Translations under genes and position numbers: made by a program
Part shown: positions 8,476-17,778 of the stretch, piece after piece
Layout of the letters: each line of letters opens with the position of its first letter
Position numbering within the stretch: the stretch's first letter is position 1
Assembly: GCF_000316605.1 (NCBI RefSeq)
Contig: NC_019683.1
Span: 4,324,036 to 4,388,035, forward strand
DNA: 64,000 bases
Source: [Leptolyngbya] sp. PCC 7376
Lineage (GTDB): Bacteria; Cyanobacteriota; Cyanobacteriia; Cyanobacteriales; MRBY01
Direction: 5' to 3'
The notes under the pieces: model-generated
Told to the model about the DNA's origin: nothing
What the model saw: the letters and a program-made list of their open reading frames with translations, nothing else
Database searches by the model: none

Positions 8476-9210
8476 CTACCAAGCATCAGCTTGACTATTC
8501 TTTTCCACGTCCAGCAATCTCTCGCGTAAGTCTTTCCAGTCAATATCTGCATTTGTTGCATCTGTTATGATTCGACCTTTTTCTAAGTAAATTACGTGGG
8601 TCGCCAGATGTTTTGCGAAATCTAGCTCATGGGTTGCCGCGATAATCGGAACCTTAGTTTCAGCTTGATATTCCAATAAAGTTTCTGCCAAGTTTTTTGA
8701 GCGTCCAATATCCAGCGCTGAGGTGGGTTCATCCAATAACAAAATCTTAGGTTCCAGCATCAATCCTCGGGCGATCGCCACCCATTGTTTTTGACCACCG
8801 GAAAGCAGCGCTTCATTTCGGTCGAGCCAGATTTCGGGGATATCAAGCTTTTCCTGCCAATATAAATATCGCCGCTGAATTTCTGCCTTTGGAAGTTTCT
8901 GCAAGGTGAGCGGATAAAGCAGCACCTCTTTAACTTGCATTCCCAGCAATTTCGCTTCCTGTGGCACAAGATTTATTTGTTGGCGCAACTCTTCTGGCGA
9001 ATATTCTGCGTAGGGTTTATCCAGAAAAGTTAGCTGCCCAGAAGTCGGTGATTGCAATCGGTTTAGCATCTGTAAAACCGTGCTTTTCCCAGAACCCGAT
9101 GACCCCAAAAGCACCAGGCGATCGCCCTCATTGAGTTCAAAGGAAATATCTTGCAAAATTGTGCGAGCTGGCACCTGAAACGTAAGATTTTGCACCTTTA
9201 GCACTGCCAT
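8476..9210 (-). CDS. ABC transporter ATP-binding protein (FetA/YbbL-like)
   Basis: The 244-aa ATPase has all motifs: Walker A GSSGSGKST (about residues 36-44), signature LSGGQKQ, Walker B ILLLDEPTSALD and the switch His in AATHELD. The short single-domain form and the QINLVPQEAKLLG Q-loop region recall the FetA/YbbL group, but a FetB-type permease is not in the window. Its ATG directly abuts the stop of the RibD-like gene (0 nt gap), so it is the last gene of a three-gene operon. The substrate is unknown. Confidence 0.85.
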   Translation of the reverse strand: MAVLKVQNLTFQVPARTILQDISFELNEGDRLVLLGSSGSGKSTVLQMLNRLQSPTSGQLTFLDKPYAEYSPEELRQQINLVPQEAKLLGMQVKEVLLYPLTLQKLPKAEIQRRYLYWQEKLDIPEIWLDRNEALLSGGQKQWVAIARGLMLEPKILLLDEPTSALDIGRSKNLAETLLEYQAETKVPIIAATHELDFAKHLATHVIYLEKGRIITDATNADIDWKDLRERLLDVEKNSQADAW

Positions 9211-9879
9211 TTATCGCACCACCCGATAATGAATGAAAATTTCTGACTCGACCGTTTCTGACTTCAATAATTCTAATTTGAGACCAGAGGCTTCCAGAAA
9301 ACCTTGGCCACCACACCAAGTTGGAGCAGTTTCTCCGCCAAGCACAATCGGACAAACAGTAAGAAAAAGCTCATCAATTAAACCCTGCTCTACAAAACTG
9401 CCAATTAATTTACTGCCACCCAATAGCCCAATTTTCTCGATGCCTTGAGTCTTAAGTTGATGCAATATTGGTAGCCAATTATTTAAAGAATCTAGCTCAA
9501 TAATTTGCTCGAATTTATTGGAGTTTTCCCAAGCCTTTTTTCCTTGTGGGGTTGTAATTAAACCTCTCGGAATAGACTGCTCAAAAAAACGAATATCTTT
9601 GGCGATCACCCCGGAAGCAGAACAAACAAAATGAATTGGTTGAGAAGGTTTGCCCTGCTGTTGCCGTTGAGCCAATAATTTTGGATCTCGAATCGACAAA
9701 CTCGTGCCATAAGCCCGCAACGTATTTGCCCCAAAAATAACCGCATCCATTGCCGCAATTTGTGTTTCTAGATGAGCCTTATCCGCTGCTGACCCAAACC
9801 GCGCAGGCGATCGCCCCTTATCCGCAATTTTTCCGTCCGCACTCATCGCGACAATAGCCGTTAAATGAGGTCTACTCAT
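9211..9879 (-). CDS. RibD C-terminal / dihydrofolate-reductase-like family reductase
   Basis: The 222-aa protein has the RibD reductase-domain fold. Recognisable parts are the N-terminal LTAIVAMSADGKIA, DAVIFGANTLRAYG, the Gly-rich IGLLGGSKLIGSFVEQGLID and a C-terminal strand FIHYRVVR. It lacks the zinc deaminase domain of full RibD, so it is a free-standing NADPH-dependent reductase, perhaps of the pyrimidine reductase step of riboflavin synthesis or a side branch. ATG 9879 is chosen because it overlaps the upstream stop by 8 nt (ATGAGTAG); the frame upstream of it lies inside DUF3531. Confidence 0.8.
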   Translation of the reverse strand: MSRPHLTAIVAMSADGKIADKGRSPARFGSAADKAHLETQIAAMDAVIFGANTLRAYGTSLSIRDPKLLAQRQQQGKPSQPIHFVCSASGVIAKDIRFFEQSIPRGLITTPQGKKAWENSNKFEQIIELDSLNNWLPILHQLKTQGIEKIGLLGGSKLIGSFVEQGLIDELFLTVCPIVLGGETAPTWCGGQGFLEASGLKLELLKSETVESEIFIHYRVVR

Positions 9880-10321
9880 ACCAGCCGTTACTTTCCGACT
9901 CTTCACGTTCGACGTGCCAATCTGGATTTTCACCACCGATTACCATGCGTTTCATCGGCACAAAATCCTTACTGAGCTGAGTCATCGCATTTGCGAGAAC
10001 ATCCAGCGCAACAAGATCGCTCGTACCGAGGTCAAACCAGCAACGACCCCACATGCCGAGATATTCCCAATCTCCCATATTGTGCATAGGAGCCATCATC
10101 GCGTTATCCGCTTGGTCGTGGTCATAGTCCAAATAACTAACCTCCACACCAGTGTCTTGAATTTGGAGATTTTCCGCATTAAATCCACCTAATTTGCCGA
10201 GATAAAACCAAGAATCAAACAATTCCTCCACATACTGCGTTTCATTGCGGGAAGGGACGCTTTCAAACTCGACCCAAATCCACAAATCGAACTGGTTAAA
10301 CTCTCGAAACTGAATTTCCAT
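9872..10321 (-). CDS. DUF3531 family protein
   Basis: The 149-aa protein is conserved in cyanobacteria and plastids, function unknown. It is recognised by FREFNQFDLWIWVEFE near the N-terminus, WFYLGKLGGFNAENLQIQD, MHNMGDWEYLGMWGRCWFDLG and VIGGENPDWHVE. No signal peptide or membrane segment is seen, so it is cytosolic. It is the first gene of an operon with the RibD-like reductase and the ABC ATPase. Confidence 0.85.
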   Translation of the reverse strand: MEIQFREFNQFDLWIWVEFESVPSRNETQYVEELFDSWFYLGKLGGFNAENLQIQDTGVEVSYLDYDHDQADNAMMAPMHNMGDWEYLGMWGRCWFDLGTSDLVALDVLANAMTQLSKDFVPMKRMVIGGENPDWHVEREESESNGWYE

Positions 10322-10408
10322 TTACCTATTTATCTCTGTAATCCGAACGAATAATCATATCGGGCGATCGCCCAAAACATATACCTTGTTGCATCAAAAG
10401 AAGATATT

Positions 10409-10440
10409 TCCCCTCTCGGGAGGGGATTAAGGGGTGGGTT
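10409..10440. repeat. Short G/C-rich palindromic repeat
   Basis: CCCCTCTCGGGAGGGG followed by ATTAAGGGGTGGG can form a hairpin. It has the look of the dispersed palindromic repeats common between bacterial genes. It lies downstream of the binding-protein gene on the minus strand. No long U-run follows, so a terminator role is only possible. Confidence 0.4.
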
Positions 10441-10449
10441 TGACTTTTT

Positions 10450-11736
10450 TTATTGAGGCAAACTATCCCAAGCTGCAGCCGCATCCTCAACCGCTTGCTC
10501 AACAGATTTTTGGCCGAGCATTGCTGCCTGAAGATTTTCGTAAATAAACTTTTGAAGTTGCGTCAAATTCTTTTGAGCAGGAATTAAAATCTCCGCATCA
10601 CCGAGCTGTTGCGCACTCACCTGTCGCGCCAAACTGAGTAAATCCTCTGCCGATTCCTCTTCCAGACTCGCAATGTATTGATCCACTGCATCTACCGTTG
10701 AAGGTAAAACATTTGCAGATTTGGCAAACTCCAGTTGATTTTCAGTATTCGTCACAAACAGCGCAAACTCCAGCGCCTCTTCCTGATCGGGCGAATCCTT
10801 GGGAATCACCAAATTCATTACTGCGACATTCTTTTTACCAGTTGAACCCGTAATTTGATCCGACGGTATCGAAACTTCGGCAATGCTGGGTGCGTTTTGT
10901 TGGATCGACTTAATAAACTCTGGTGAGGTATTCACAATAGCCGTTTCACCCGCTTGGTAAAGCTCAATGGCATGTTGGTGGCCTTGCGTTAAAACCTCTG
11001 GTGGCAACAACTTTTGCTCATACAAATCCACCCAATACTGAAAAGCGGCAATCCCTTCCGACGTATTAAACGCAGCCTTACCATCTTCTCCAATAAACGT
11101 TACGCCCATCTGCACCATCGACTCCAACACCTCATTGGAATCCCCTGGCACAAAGGTCGCAAAGAAAGCATACTTATCTGTTTTTGCCTTCACTTCAGCC
11201 GCAACCGCTGCTAATTCTTCATAGGTTTTGGGAGCCTCTGCAATCCCCGCCTGCTCAAGTAAATCCTGATTATAAAAACTGATGCGAGTTGTTAAATACC
11301 AAGGGATTCCAAACGTTTGTCCTTCGATCTGATTCGCTTCCCAAATCTTGGGCAAATAGCGATCACGCATCTCTTGGGTGAGCACAGTATCAAGATTTAG
11401 CCAAGCATTTCGACTGGCTAACTGCGACGCAAAATTCGGGTTGAGATTCACCACATCCGGAGCCGTCTTTGCAGAAACAGCCGTTAAAATTTTGCTTTCC
11501 ATCGCTGACCATGGCACATCTACCCAACGCACAGAAAGATCGGATTGTCCAGTCTCAAACTCCGAAATTAGTGTATTGAAATATTCTGTAAACTTCGGTT
11601 GCAATTGCATTGTCCAGAATTCAACGTTAGGTTCTCCATCAGAACCCGCAGAATTTGTCTCAGATGATGAACCACACCCGGCGATCGCCACTAAGCTCAC
11701 CCCAAGCAAAACCCCACAACACCAACGTTTGAACAT
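10450..11736 (-). CDS. Extracellular sugar-type solute-binding lipoprotein (ABC transporter)
   Basis: A 428-aa family 1 substrate-binding protein. The ATG at 11736 is preferred because a GAGGA ribosome site lies about 9 nt upstream and it places a classical lipoprotein signal at the start (MFKRWCCGVLLGVSLVAIAG then Cys). The mature part has VEFWTMQLQP, a DVVNLNPNFASQLA strand and the typical GIPWYLTTRISFYNQDLL hinge region. Its permease and ATPase partners are not in the window. The family includes cyanobacterial compatible-solute binders such as GgtB, but the substrate cannot be set from sequence. Confidence 0.85.
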   Translation of the reverse strand: MFKRWCCGVLLGVSLVAIAGCGSSSETNSAGSDGEPNVEFWTMQLQPKFTEYFNTLISEFETGQSDLSVRWVDVPWSAMESKILTAVSAKTAPDVVNLNPNFASQLASRNAWLNLDTVLTQEMRDRYLPKIWEANQIEGQTFGIPWYLTTRISFYNQDLLEQAGIAEAPKTYEELAAVAAEVKAKTDKYAFFATFVPGDSNEVLESMVQMGVTFIGEDGKAAFNTSEGIAAFQYWVDLYEQKLLPPEVLTQGHQHAIELYQAGETAIVNTSPEFIKSIQQNAPSIAEVSIPSDQITGSTGKKNVAVMNLVIPKDSPDQEEALEFALFVTNTENQLEFAKSANVLPSTVDAVDQYIASLEEESAEDLLSLARQVSAQQLGDAEILIPAQKNLTQLQKFIYENLQAAMLGQKSVEQAVEDAAAAWDSLPQ

Positions 11737-11965
11737 AGAAAAGATCCTCAGGACAGAAATAACAATAAGGAGTCGAACAAAATATTTCGGAAATAATAAT
11801 AATTCCCAGAAATTGATCAATCATCACCTCACAAGACGACTTATTCTATCCCTTCCCAAAGACGACTACCCACTTCCGTCAAACTGAGCTAGATTGGATA
11901 GCAGCAAAAAGCTTCGGCGATCAACTGGTGCCTTTACAAGCCATCAATTTCTTGAAAATTCTCCC

Positions 11966-13069
11966 ATGTTAGATTTTCTCAAAAATATCCTAAAGCCCAA
12001 GAACAACGGTATAGGTATAGAAATTTCTGCCGAGCGGCTCAATATTGTCCAATTAAAAAAGCAAGGACAGATTTACAAACTCGTCAATTGCATCAGCGAA
12101 GAAATCCCAGAAGGAATTTTCGAAGAAGGCAAAATTGTCGATTCTCCTGCCCTTGCTGAATTAATTCAAGACACGCTAGCCGCTCACAACATCACGACTA
12201 AAAAGGTTGCAGCCGCAGTCCCCATGCGCGAAGCAATTATTCGACTTATCCCCATTCCTGCCGAGCTTGATGACGCAGAATTGCGAGATATGGTGCTCAA
12301 CCACGAAGCTGGTTTGTATTTGCCCTATCCCCGCGAGGAAGTTGATCTCGATTACCAAAAACTAGGCTTTTTCCAAGACGAAGATGGCATTGATAAAGTG
12401 CAAGTGCTTCTCGTCGCGACTCGTCAGGAAGTCACGGATTCTTACTACGACACCTTTTACCAAGCAGGCCTCCAGATTGATGTCTTAGAGATTAATAGCT
12501 TTTCTCTAATTCGCACCATCCGCGAACAACTACGTCAGTTTAGTTCCCAAGAGGCGGTTGTCCTCGTTGATGTGGAATTTGACTGCACAGAAATTGCGAT
12601 TGTTGTTGATGGCGTCCCGCAATTTTCCCGAACTGTTCCGATTGGTACATTCCAGCTCCAAAGCGCTTTGTCGCGAGCGATGAATTTGCCAGCCTCTCGC
12701 AATATTGAATTGCTGCAAGGGATGACAATTCCCAACACTCCTGTGGAAGGTGTTCGTACTGGTGCTACTGGTATCAATCCCGGTATGGCAGCTTTACTGA
12801 GAGTTTTAGGTGAATTGGCTGATGAACTCCGCCGTTCCATTGACTTTTATCTCAATCAGAGTGCAGAGCTAGAAGTAGCGCAACTACTGTTGGCTGGTCC
12901 TGGTGGTGGTATCGGTCAGCTCGATGAATTCTTTACCCAGCGATTAAGTATTCCGACCCTACAGATTGATCCGTTTGATGCTCTATCCATTGAAACGGAA
13001 GATGATATCCCACAGGTTCAGAAACCATCTTTGGGAACAGCACTCGGACTCGGATTAAGGGAGGTTTAG
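11966..13069 (+). CDS. pilM: Type IV pilus assembly protein PilM
   Basis: The 367-aa actin-like ATPase sits on the cytoplasmic side of the pilus alignment complex and binds the PilN N-terminus. Visible marks: MLDFLKNILKPKNNGIGIEI with the first phosphate loop, KKVAAAVPMREAIIRLIPIP, VLVDVEFDCTEIAIVVDG (second phosphate motif) and LLLAGPGGGIGQLDEFF (adenosine motif). ATG 11966 is chosen since PilM proteins start just before LDFL; the frame extends 24 codons upstream to a TTG. It is the first gene of pilMNOQ, with pilN 3 nt after its stop. Confidence 0.93.
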   Translation: MLDFLKNILKPKNNGIGIEISAERLNIVQLKKQGQIYKLVNCISEEIPEGIFEEGKIVDSPALAELIQDTLAAHNITTKKVAAAVPMREAIIRLIPIPAELDDAELRDMVLNHEAGLYLPYPREEVDLDYQKLGFFQDEDGIDKVQVLLVATRQEVTDSYYDTFYQAGLQIDVLEINSFSLIRTIREQLRQFSSQEAVVLVDVEFDCTEIAIVVDGVPQFSRTVPIGTFQLQSALSRAMNLPASRNIELLQGMTIPNTPVEGVRTGATGINPGMAALLRVLGELADELRRSIDFYLNQSAELEVAQLLLAGPGGGIGQLDEFFTQRLSIPTLQIDPFDALSIETEDDIPQVQKPSLGTALGLGLREV

Positions 13070-13072
13070 GAT

Positions 13073-13792
13073 ATGTATAGTCTCGATATTAATTTTCTGA
13101 GCGATCGCAAACTAAATGGCGATAATGCGGCTCAACCAGAGAAGGCGGCCTCTAAATCCCTTGCTCCGAATGGACAAGAAACTCCTCCATTAATTGCTGG
13201 TGGTGTGGTTGCTGCGATTTGCTTGGCTGCTGCTGGCTTTCTGTTTTGGAATGCCTCTAAAGCCCGGGCAGAAACGAAGGAAGAGATTTTGGTCGTAGAT
13301 CAGGAGATCCAGGAGATCAACGCCAAAAATGCAAAAGTTAATGGTCTAGAGCAGCAAATTGCGTCTTTGAAATCCCAGAGTGAAGCTTTTGTTAATGTGC
13401 TGCAAACCAAGATTAAGCCTTGGTCTGCGATTCTCCAAGAGATTAGTGATTTAACACCACCAACGCTTAAATTGAGTTCATTTGCTCAAACTGATAATCA
13501 AGTTTTAGTCAGTGGTCATGCGCAGAATTTCACTAATGTTAATGACTTAATGATTAATCTACAAGCTTCTCCTTTATTTGTTGAAGAAGAAGTTTATATT
13601 GTCAGTGCCAACCTTGTAGATAACCCAGCAGTACTTGAGTTCTCCCGGCCTGTTGAATCCTTTGAGGTTCCGCAGGTTGTCGAATATACAGTGGCTGTGA
13701 CATTGCGTGAGCTCACTGATGCGGAAATCATCCAAACTCTTGAGCAGCAAGGTGCACGAGGTATGGCAGAACGCTTAAAAACAAGTTTTTAA
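13073..13792 (+). CDS. pilN: Type IV pilus assembly protein PilN
   Basis: The 239-aa inner-membrane protein has the conserved cytoplasmic N-terminus YSLDINFLSDRK, which docks in PilM. One membrane helix follows at about residues 43-62 (LIAGGVVAAICLAAAGFLFW), then a coiled coil and a periplasmic ferredoxin-like domain (LKLSSFAQTDNQVLVSGHAQ). The start is supported by GGAGG upstream. It is longer in the linker than proteobacterial PilN, as usual in cyanobacteria. Confidence 0.9.
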   Translation: MYSLDINFLSDRKLNGDNAAQPEKAASKSLAPNGQETPPLIAGGVVAAICLAAAGFLFWNASKARAETKEEILVVDQEIQEINAKNAKVNGLEQQIASLKSQSEAFVNVLQTKIKPWSAILQEISDLTPPTLKLSSFAQTDNQVLVSGHAQNFTNVNDLMINLQASPLFVEEEVYIVSANLVDNPAVLEFSRPVESFEVPQVVEYTVAVTLRELTDAEIIQTLEQQGARGMAERLKTSF

Positions 13793-13845
13793 AAAGAGAT
13801 AAAAAATTATTTTTAACGTGATGATGAGAGGAGTTTGGCAAGGAC

Positions 13846-14610
13846 ATGGCTTATTCTGAAGAGTTTCAAACTGATTTAGTCGGAGATGGTTCTGAACCGA
13901 AAGGTTTTTTTAACGCCTTTGGCGTTGAGTTTACATCGACTATTGTTGGTGCTTTGCTGGCGATCGCCGGTATTGCGGGTGCGGGCGCGATTTGGTGGTT
14001 TTTAGTGAAACCCATTACTGCTGAGACCGAGACACTCCAGGCAGAACTTCAGCAGAAACAAGGTGAACTTCAGCAGAAAAAAGCCGCTGGCAGTGAAAAT
14101 AAAATTGCTGAATTAGAAGCGCAGCTAGTCCAGGAGGAAAGAATCGCTAGTGAAGTGATTAATGCTTACGGTAAAGATAAGCAGATTCAGACATTCTTAC
14201 TCGATCTCAACCGGATCTTAACTGCAAGTGATATCCAGTTGGTTAGCTATGAGCCGACTTCACCGCAACCAGAATTTATTGCAGATGACAGCTATGGTGA
14301 GGAAGCTACAAATAAACTAAAGCGTCAAACGTTTAATGTCTCTTTTGAAGATATGACCTTTGCTCAGGTTGATTCGATGTTAGAGAACTTGGATGTTTTG
14401 CAACCATTGATTGTTCTGCGAGAGTTTTCTACTGATATCGCTCAGCCACCTTCTTGTCTCTATACTGAGAGCCAACTAATTCCACAAAACCCTACCAAAC
14501 TAGGTGTTTCTTTTGTTGTAGATGCTCTTATTGCGCCAACTGCAGAAGAGTTACAAGCTCGTCAGCAAGAATTGGCTGCGGAGAACGCGGAAGCACCACC
14601 ACCTCAATAA
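13846..14610 (+). CDS. pilO: Type IV pilus assembly protein PilO
   Basis: The 254-aa protein has one membrane helix near residues 27-52 (TIVGALLAIAGIAGAGAIWWF), a coiled coil rich in Gln and Lys (LQAELQQKQGELQQKKAA) and a periplasmic domain ending in an Ala/Glu/Pro-rich tail. It pairs with PilN and links the inner-membrane platform to the PilQ secretin. The start ATG follows AAGGAC. It lies 53 nt after pilN in the same operon. Confidence 0.9.
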   Translation: MAYSEEFQTDLVGDGSEPKGFFNAFGVEFTSTIVGALLAIAGIAGAGAIWWFLVKPITAETETLQAELQQKQGELQQKKAAGSENKIAELEAQLVQEERIASEVINAYGKDKQIQTFLLDLNRILTASDIQLVSYEPTSPQPEFIADDSYGEEATNKLKRQTFNVSFEDMTFAQVDSMLENLDVLQPLIVLREFSTDIAQPPSCLYTESQLIPQNPTKLGVSFVVDALIAPTAEELQARQQELAAENAEAPPPQ

Positions 14611-14777
14611 ATGTAGAATTTACTAGCTCTTTGATTCTATTTCCTGATTCTTGAGCTTTTTGATTGACTACTTGAGTTTCAATATTAAGATGGTTACGGT
14701 TGCATCTATAAATTTAAAACTTATTTCTTTTTTCAACTGAACTTTTACTGCATTAGCGTTTGAGGAGTCCCCAAGTC

Positions 14778-17066
14778 GTGAACATGAAACCCTATTCCGG
14801 ATTAGTTGCTGGAGCTGTGACCAGTGTTTTGGCTCTGCCTCCCGCTTACTCGGCAGACATGCGCCAGATTGTTGACCTTGATATTCGTCCCGAGGGAACT
14901 GGTTTACAAGTACAGTTTGCGATCGCCGGTACGGATAATGGGGTTCCTCAAGTTTTTACGATTAGTCGTGATAACCAAACGATTACAGATATCCTTAATA
15001 CCCAGCTCGACATAGGTGATAGCCAGACCTTTACTCAGCGTAATCCGATGCCAGGTATCGAAGCGATTGAGATTATGCAGCTTGATCCAGAAAGTGTTCG
15101 AATCATTGCTACAGGTCAAGGAACAGCTCCAACTGGGGAAATGCTTAGTCGTGATCAATCCAGCTTTGTGTTTAATTTCACACCGCAGTCTGAGGCGATC
15201 GCTGAGAATGAAAATAATTTAATTGCCCAAGTAGAAGCACCAGCTGAGAACACTGCGGAACCAACCTCAAATCCTGAAGCCAGTACTACTGAACCTGACA
15301 TCCTGTTCCCAGACCCTCAGATTCCCCGTGAAGGCAAACCTAGCCCAACAACAGCAGAAAGCTTACTTCGTCCCTCTGCTCCTCTGCCACCATTTCTTCC
15401 GCGCGCAAGCGCCCCTCCAGTCGGTGATATTGCCATCTCCACGGTTGACACTTCTTTCCCAAATTACGTTGACCTAGGTACAGCATCAGTCGTTCCCAGA
15501 TTGGTACTGAAGGAAGCACCCACTCAAGACGTACTTACTTTACTTGCGCGTTCTGCAGAGTTGAACCTTGTATTTGCGGACGATATCACTGATAAAAATA
15601 TTTCTCTCGATCTTGAAAATGAACCAGTTCAAGACGTTTTTAACTACGTTTTAATGTTGTCGGAACTTGATGCGACAATGCGTGGTCGAACTATCTTTGT
15701 TGGCACAGAATTACCTAGAGCTATTTCTCCAAAAGTTACTCGGACTTTCCGCCTTAACCAAGCTGATGTTCTTGAAGCGCAAACTTATCTTGAGAGTGCT
15801 GGTACTGATGAAGACGGCTTATTACCAGATATTCAGATTCTTACTGATGAGCGATTGAATGCGATTACTGTGACTGGTGAGCCAAAAGTTATTGAAATTG
15901 CAAGTAACTTTTTGACTCAGCTCGATGCTAGAAAGCGCCAGGTTGCCGTTAATGTCAAAATTCTCGATGTGACTCTGAGTGGGAACCGTTCAATCTCCTC
16001 GGATATCAAATTACTCCTTGAAGATCGTGTTGGTATTAGTGCTGGAGATGGCATCATCCTCTCGCCCAATGATTTGTCTAGGACATCCACTATTTTTGGT
16101 GACTTTAACGATGGTGCAATTACTGTAGAGCAAGGTACACAAACAGTTTCATTAGGTGAGCAGCTCGATGCATTTGATACTAGTAACCCAGATGAGACTG
16201 TATTTATCGGAAACATTGAGCAAGCTGTCGCTGTCGCTGCCAGTATTGACAACAACTTTACAGCCTCTGCCTTTAACTTTGCGGATCCAAATCAGCTGGT
16301 TGCTGTTATCCAAGAAGTGAGTCAGACGAGTTCAACTGTAAACGGTCAGACTATTGTTAACTCTCAGGTAACAGCACGTTTGGAAGGTTTGGGTAATATC
16401 AACACAGGTACTTCCCCGCTACGTGGTACAAACTTTGTTGGACAGCTAGTTGCTGGGCTACTTCGCAACACAACAACTAAGATTGTTGCAGATCCAACAT
16501 TGATTATTCAAGAAGATGAAATTGCAAATATTGATCTTACTGAAGATATTGTTGTTGGTACTCGACAAATTGAAATCACGAACAATGATGGTGATGTTAT
16601 TGGTGCTGGTGAAGAACCGGTGATTGATGAGGTTGGTTTGCAGGTTGAAGTGGAAGTTACTGGCATTGATGACAATGGCTTTATTTCAATGAACATTGAG
16701 CCATCTATCTCGAGCATTGCGGGTAGTGAAATTGTTGATGATGAGCCTGTCACACTAAAGCGGGAGAGTAAGTTGACTTCAGGACTCGTTCGCCTCCGTG
16801 ATGACCAAACTCTAATTCTTGCTGGTGTAATTGATGAGCGGGATATTGTTGAAACATCTAAAGTCCCACTTCTCGGTGATATCCCATTGATCGGGTCTCT
16901 GTTTAGAAGTTCTAGTCGATTAAATAGCAGACGAGAATTGTTATTCATCATCACCCCTCAGATTATCGATGATTCTCAGAATGCGACTTGGGGCTATGGG
17001 TATGTTCCTAGTGAAACTGCAAGAGATCTTCTCGGTAATGAGAATTTCCCTACTGATGATGACTAG
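14778..17066 (+). CDS. pilQ: Type IV pilus secretin PilQ
   Basis: The protein is about 762 aa. GTG 14778 is chosen since GAGGAG lies 10 nt upstream; ATG 14784 is a close alternative. Order of parts: signal peptide, AMIN-type domain (about 20-140), Pro/Glu-rich linker, STN/secretin N domain (VPRLVLKEAPTQDVLTLLAR), NolW-like domain (FRLNQADVLEAQTYL), and the C-terminal secretin pore (LVAGLLRNTTTKIVADPTL, VPLLGDIPLIGSLFR, ELLFIITPQII). It forms the outer-membrane channel for the pilus, also needed for DNA uptake and motility. A strong terminator follows. Confidence 0.93.
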   Translation: MNMKPYSGLVAGAVTSVLALPPAYSADMRQIVDLDIRPEGTGLQVQFAIAGTDNGVPQVFTISRDNQTITDILNTQLDIGDSQTFTQRNPMPGIEAIEIMQLDPESVRIIATGQGTAPTGEMLSRDQSSFVFNFTPQSEAIAENENNLIAQVEAPAENTAEPTSNPEASTTEPDILFPDPQIPREGKPSPTTAESLLRPSAPLPPFLPRASAPPVGDIAISTVDTSFPNYVDLGTASVVPRLVLKEAPTQDVLTLLARSAELNLVFADDITDKNISLDLENEPVQDVFNYVLMLSELDATMRGRTIFVGTELPRAISPKVTRTFRLNQADVLEAQTYLESAGTDEDGLLPDIQILTDERLNAITVTGEPKVIEIASNFLTQLDARKRQVAVNVKILDVTLSGNRSISSDIKLLLEDRVGISAGDGIILSPNDLSRTSTIFGDFNDGAITVEQGTQTVSLGEQLDAFDTSNPDETVFIGNIEQAVAVAASIDNNFTASAFNFADPNQLVAVIQEVSQTSSTVNGQTIVNSQVTARLEGLGNINTGTSPLRGTNFVGQLVAGLLRNTTTKIVADPTLIIQEDEIANIDLTEDIVVGTRQIEITNNDGDVIGAGEEPVIDEVGLQVEVEVTGIDDNGFISMNIEPSISSIAGSEIVDDEPVTLKRESKLTSGLVRLRDDQTLILAGVIDERDIVETSKVPLLGDIPLIGSLFRSSSRLNSRRELLFIITPQIIDDSQNATWGYGYVPSETARDLLGNENFPTDDD

Positions 17067-17111
17067 TCTGGGGAACTTGATTTTTAGGTTAAACAAATAA
17101 AAATGTATCTG

Positions 17112-17143
17112 AGAGGGTTGCCAAGATAGCAACCCTCTTTTTA
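17112..17143 (+). terminator. Rho-independent terminator of pilMNOQ
   Basis: A perfect stem GAGGGTTGC / GCAACCCTC with a CAAGATA loop is followed by TTTTT. It sits 46 nt after the pilQ stop. Confidence 0.9.
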
Positions 17144-17175
17144 TTGGGAAAGAAATTGATTGAGTCTTGGAAAAA

Positions 17176-17549
17176 CGGGACTGGCCGGATTTGAACCGGC
17201 GACCTAGCGCTTCAGATTTGTGTGGGTTTCCCCGACTCTCTGGACTATCTCTTCACCATAGAAATATTGGATTGAAAATTTCCGTAGGTGGTGGCCGTTA
17301 TGTTGTGGGATGGTTTTAGTATGAAATGCCTCGTTCCCAACACCTAGTCTCTGCACCTTCTCTATCTGAGGATAATAGAGTTTGGCTCAGGATTGCCCTG
17401 GGTTTGGGGATGGCGATCACCGTAGAAATCACCAAAACATTAACCTTTAGGTTTCCCTGAATTTGACCACATTCATCAATGGCGTTTCCGACCATGATGC
17501 CCAAATTTCTTTAGGAGGCGCTTGCTCTATCCAACTGAGCCACAGCCCC
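17176..17549 (-). tRNA. tRNA-Arg(CCU), split by a group I intron
   Basis: The exons are 17549-17513 (37 nt) and 17212-17176 (37 nt). Joined, they give a standard cloverleaf: acceptor GGGGCTG/CAGTCCC (one G-U), D stem GCTC/GAGC, anticodon stem AGCGC/GCGCT with loop CTCCTAA (anticodon CCU), variable AGGTC, T stem GCCGG/CCGGC with loop TTCAAAT, discriminator G. No CCA is encoded. The break is right after the third anticodon base, U36. Without splicing neither half is a tRNA. It reads AGG codons. Confidence 0.95.
17213..17512 (-). ncRNA. Group I self-splicing intron in tRNA-Arg(CCU)
   Basis: A 300-nt intron on the minus strand. The 5' exon ends in U and the intron ends in G, as group I splicing requires. 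The conserved core is visible in order: P-like CAGGGAAACC, Q AATCCTGAGCC, R GTGCAGAGACTA and S AAGAGATAGTCC; R and S pair to form P7. The short size and compact core resemble the bacterial tRNA intron class (IC3-like). The 62-codon frame inside it spans the core and resembles no homing endonuclease, so the intron is probably not mobile by itself. Confidence 0.92.
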
Positions 17550-17778
17550 TTTCAGGAGACAGAATTATATCACAGAGTTTTTGGGAATATGATCACTTTT
17601 AAAGTTGTTAGCAATTAACCAATTTCTAGATTGAATTTCTGATTTGCAGTGTTATATTTGCTAAAAGTCCCTTAATCAATATTTATCCTTGACTTGGGCA
17701 ATGAGAGATAAAGCTTCTGATGGGATGTTTTGCCTTATTTCAGATTTGTAAATGTTTAGTGCTTAATGGTTGAACGTA

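Noticed and set aside
11894-11965. Longer N-terminus for PilM
   Set aside because: The 24 extra residues are not PilM-like and start from a TTG; the family begins at the LDFLKN region.
17316-17504. 62-codon frame inside the tRNA intron as a homing endonuclease
   Set aside because: It overlaps the conserved core pairing segments, is far too short, and shows no LAGLIDADG, GIY-YIG or HNH motif.
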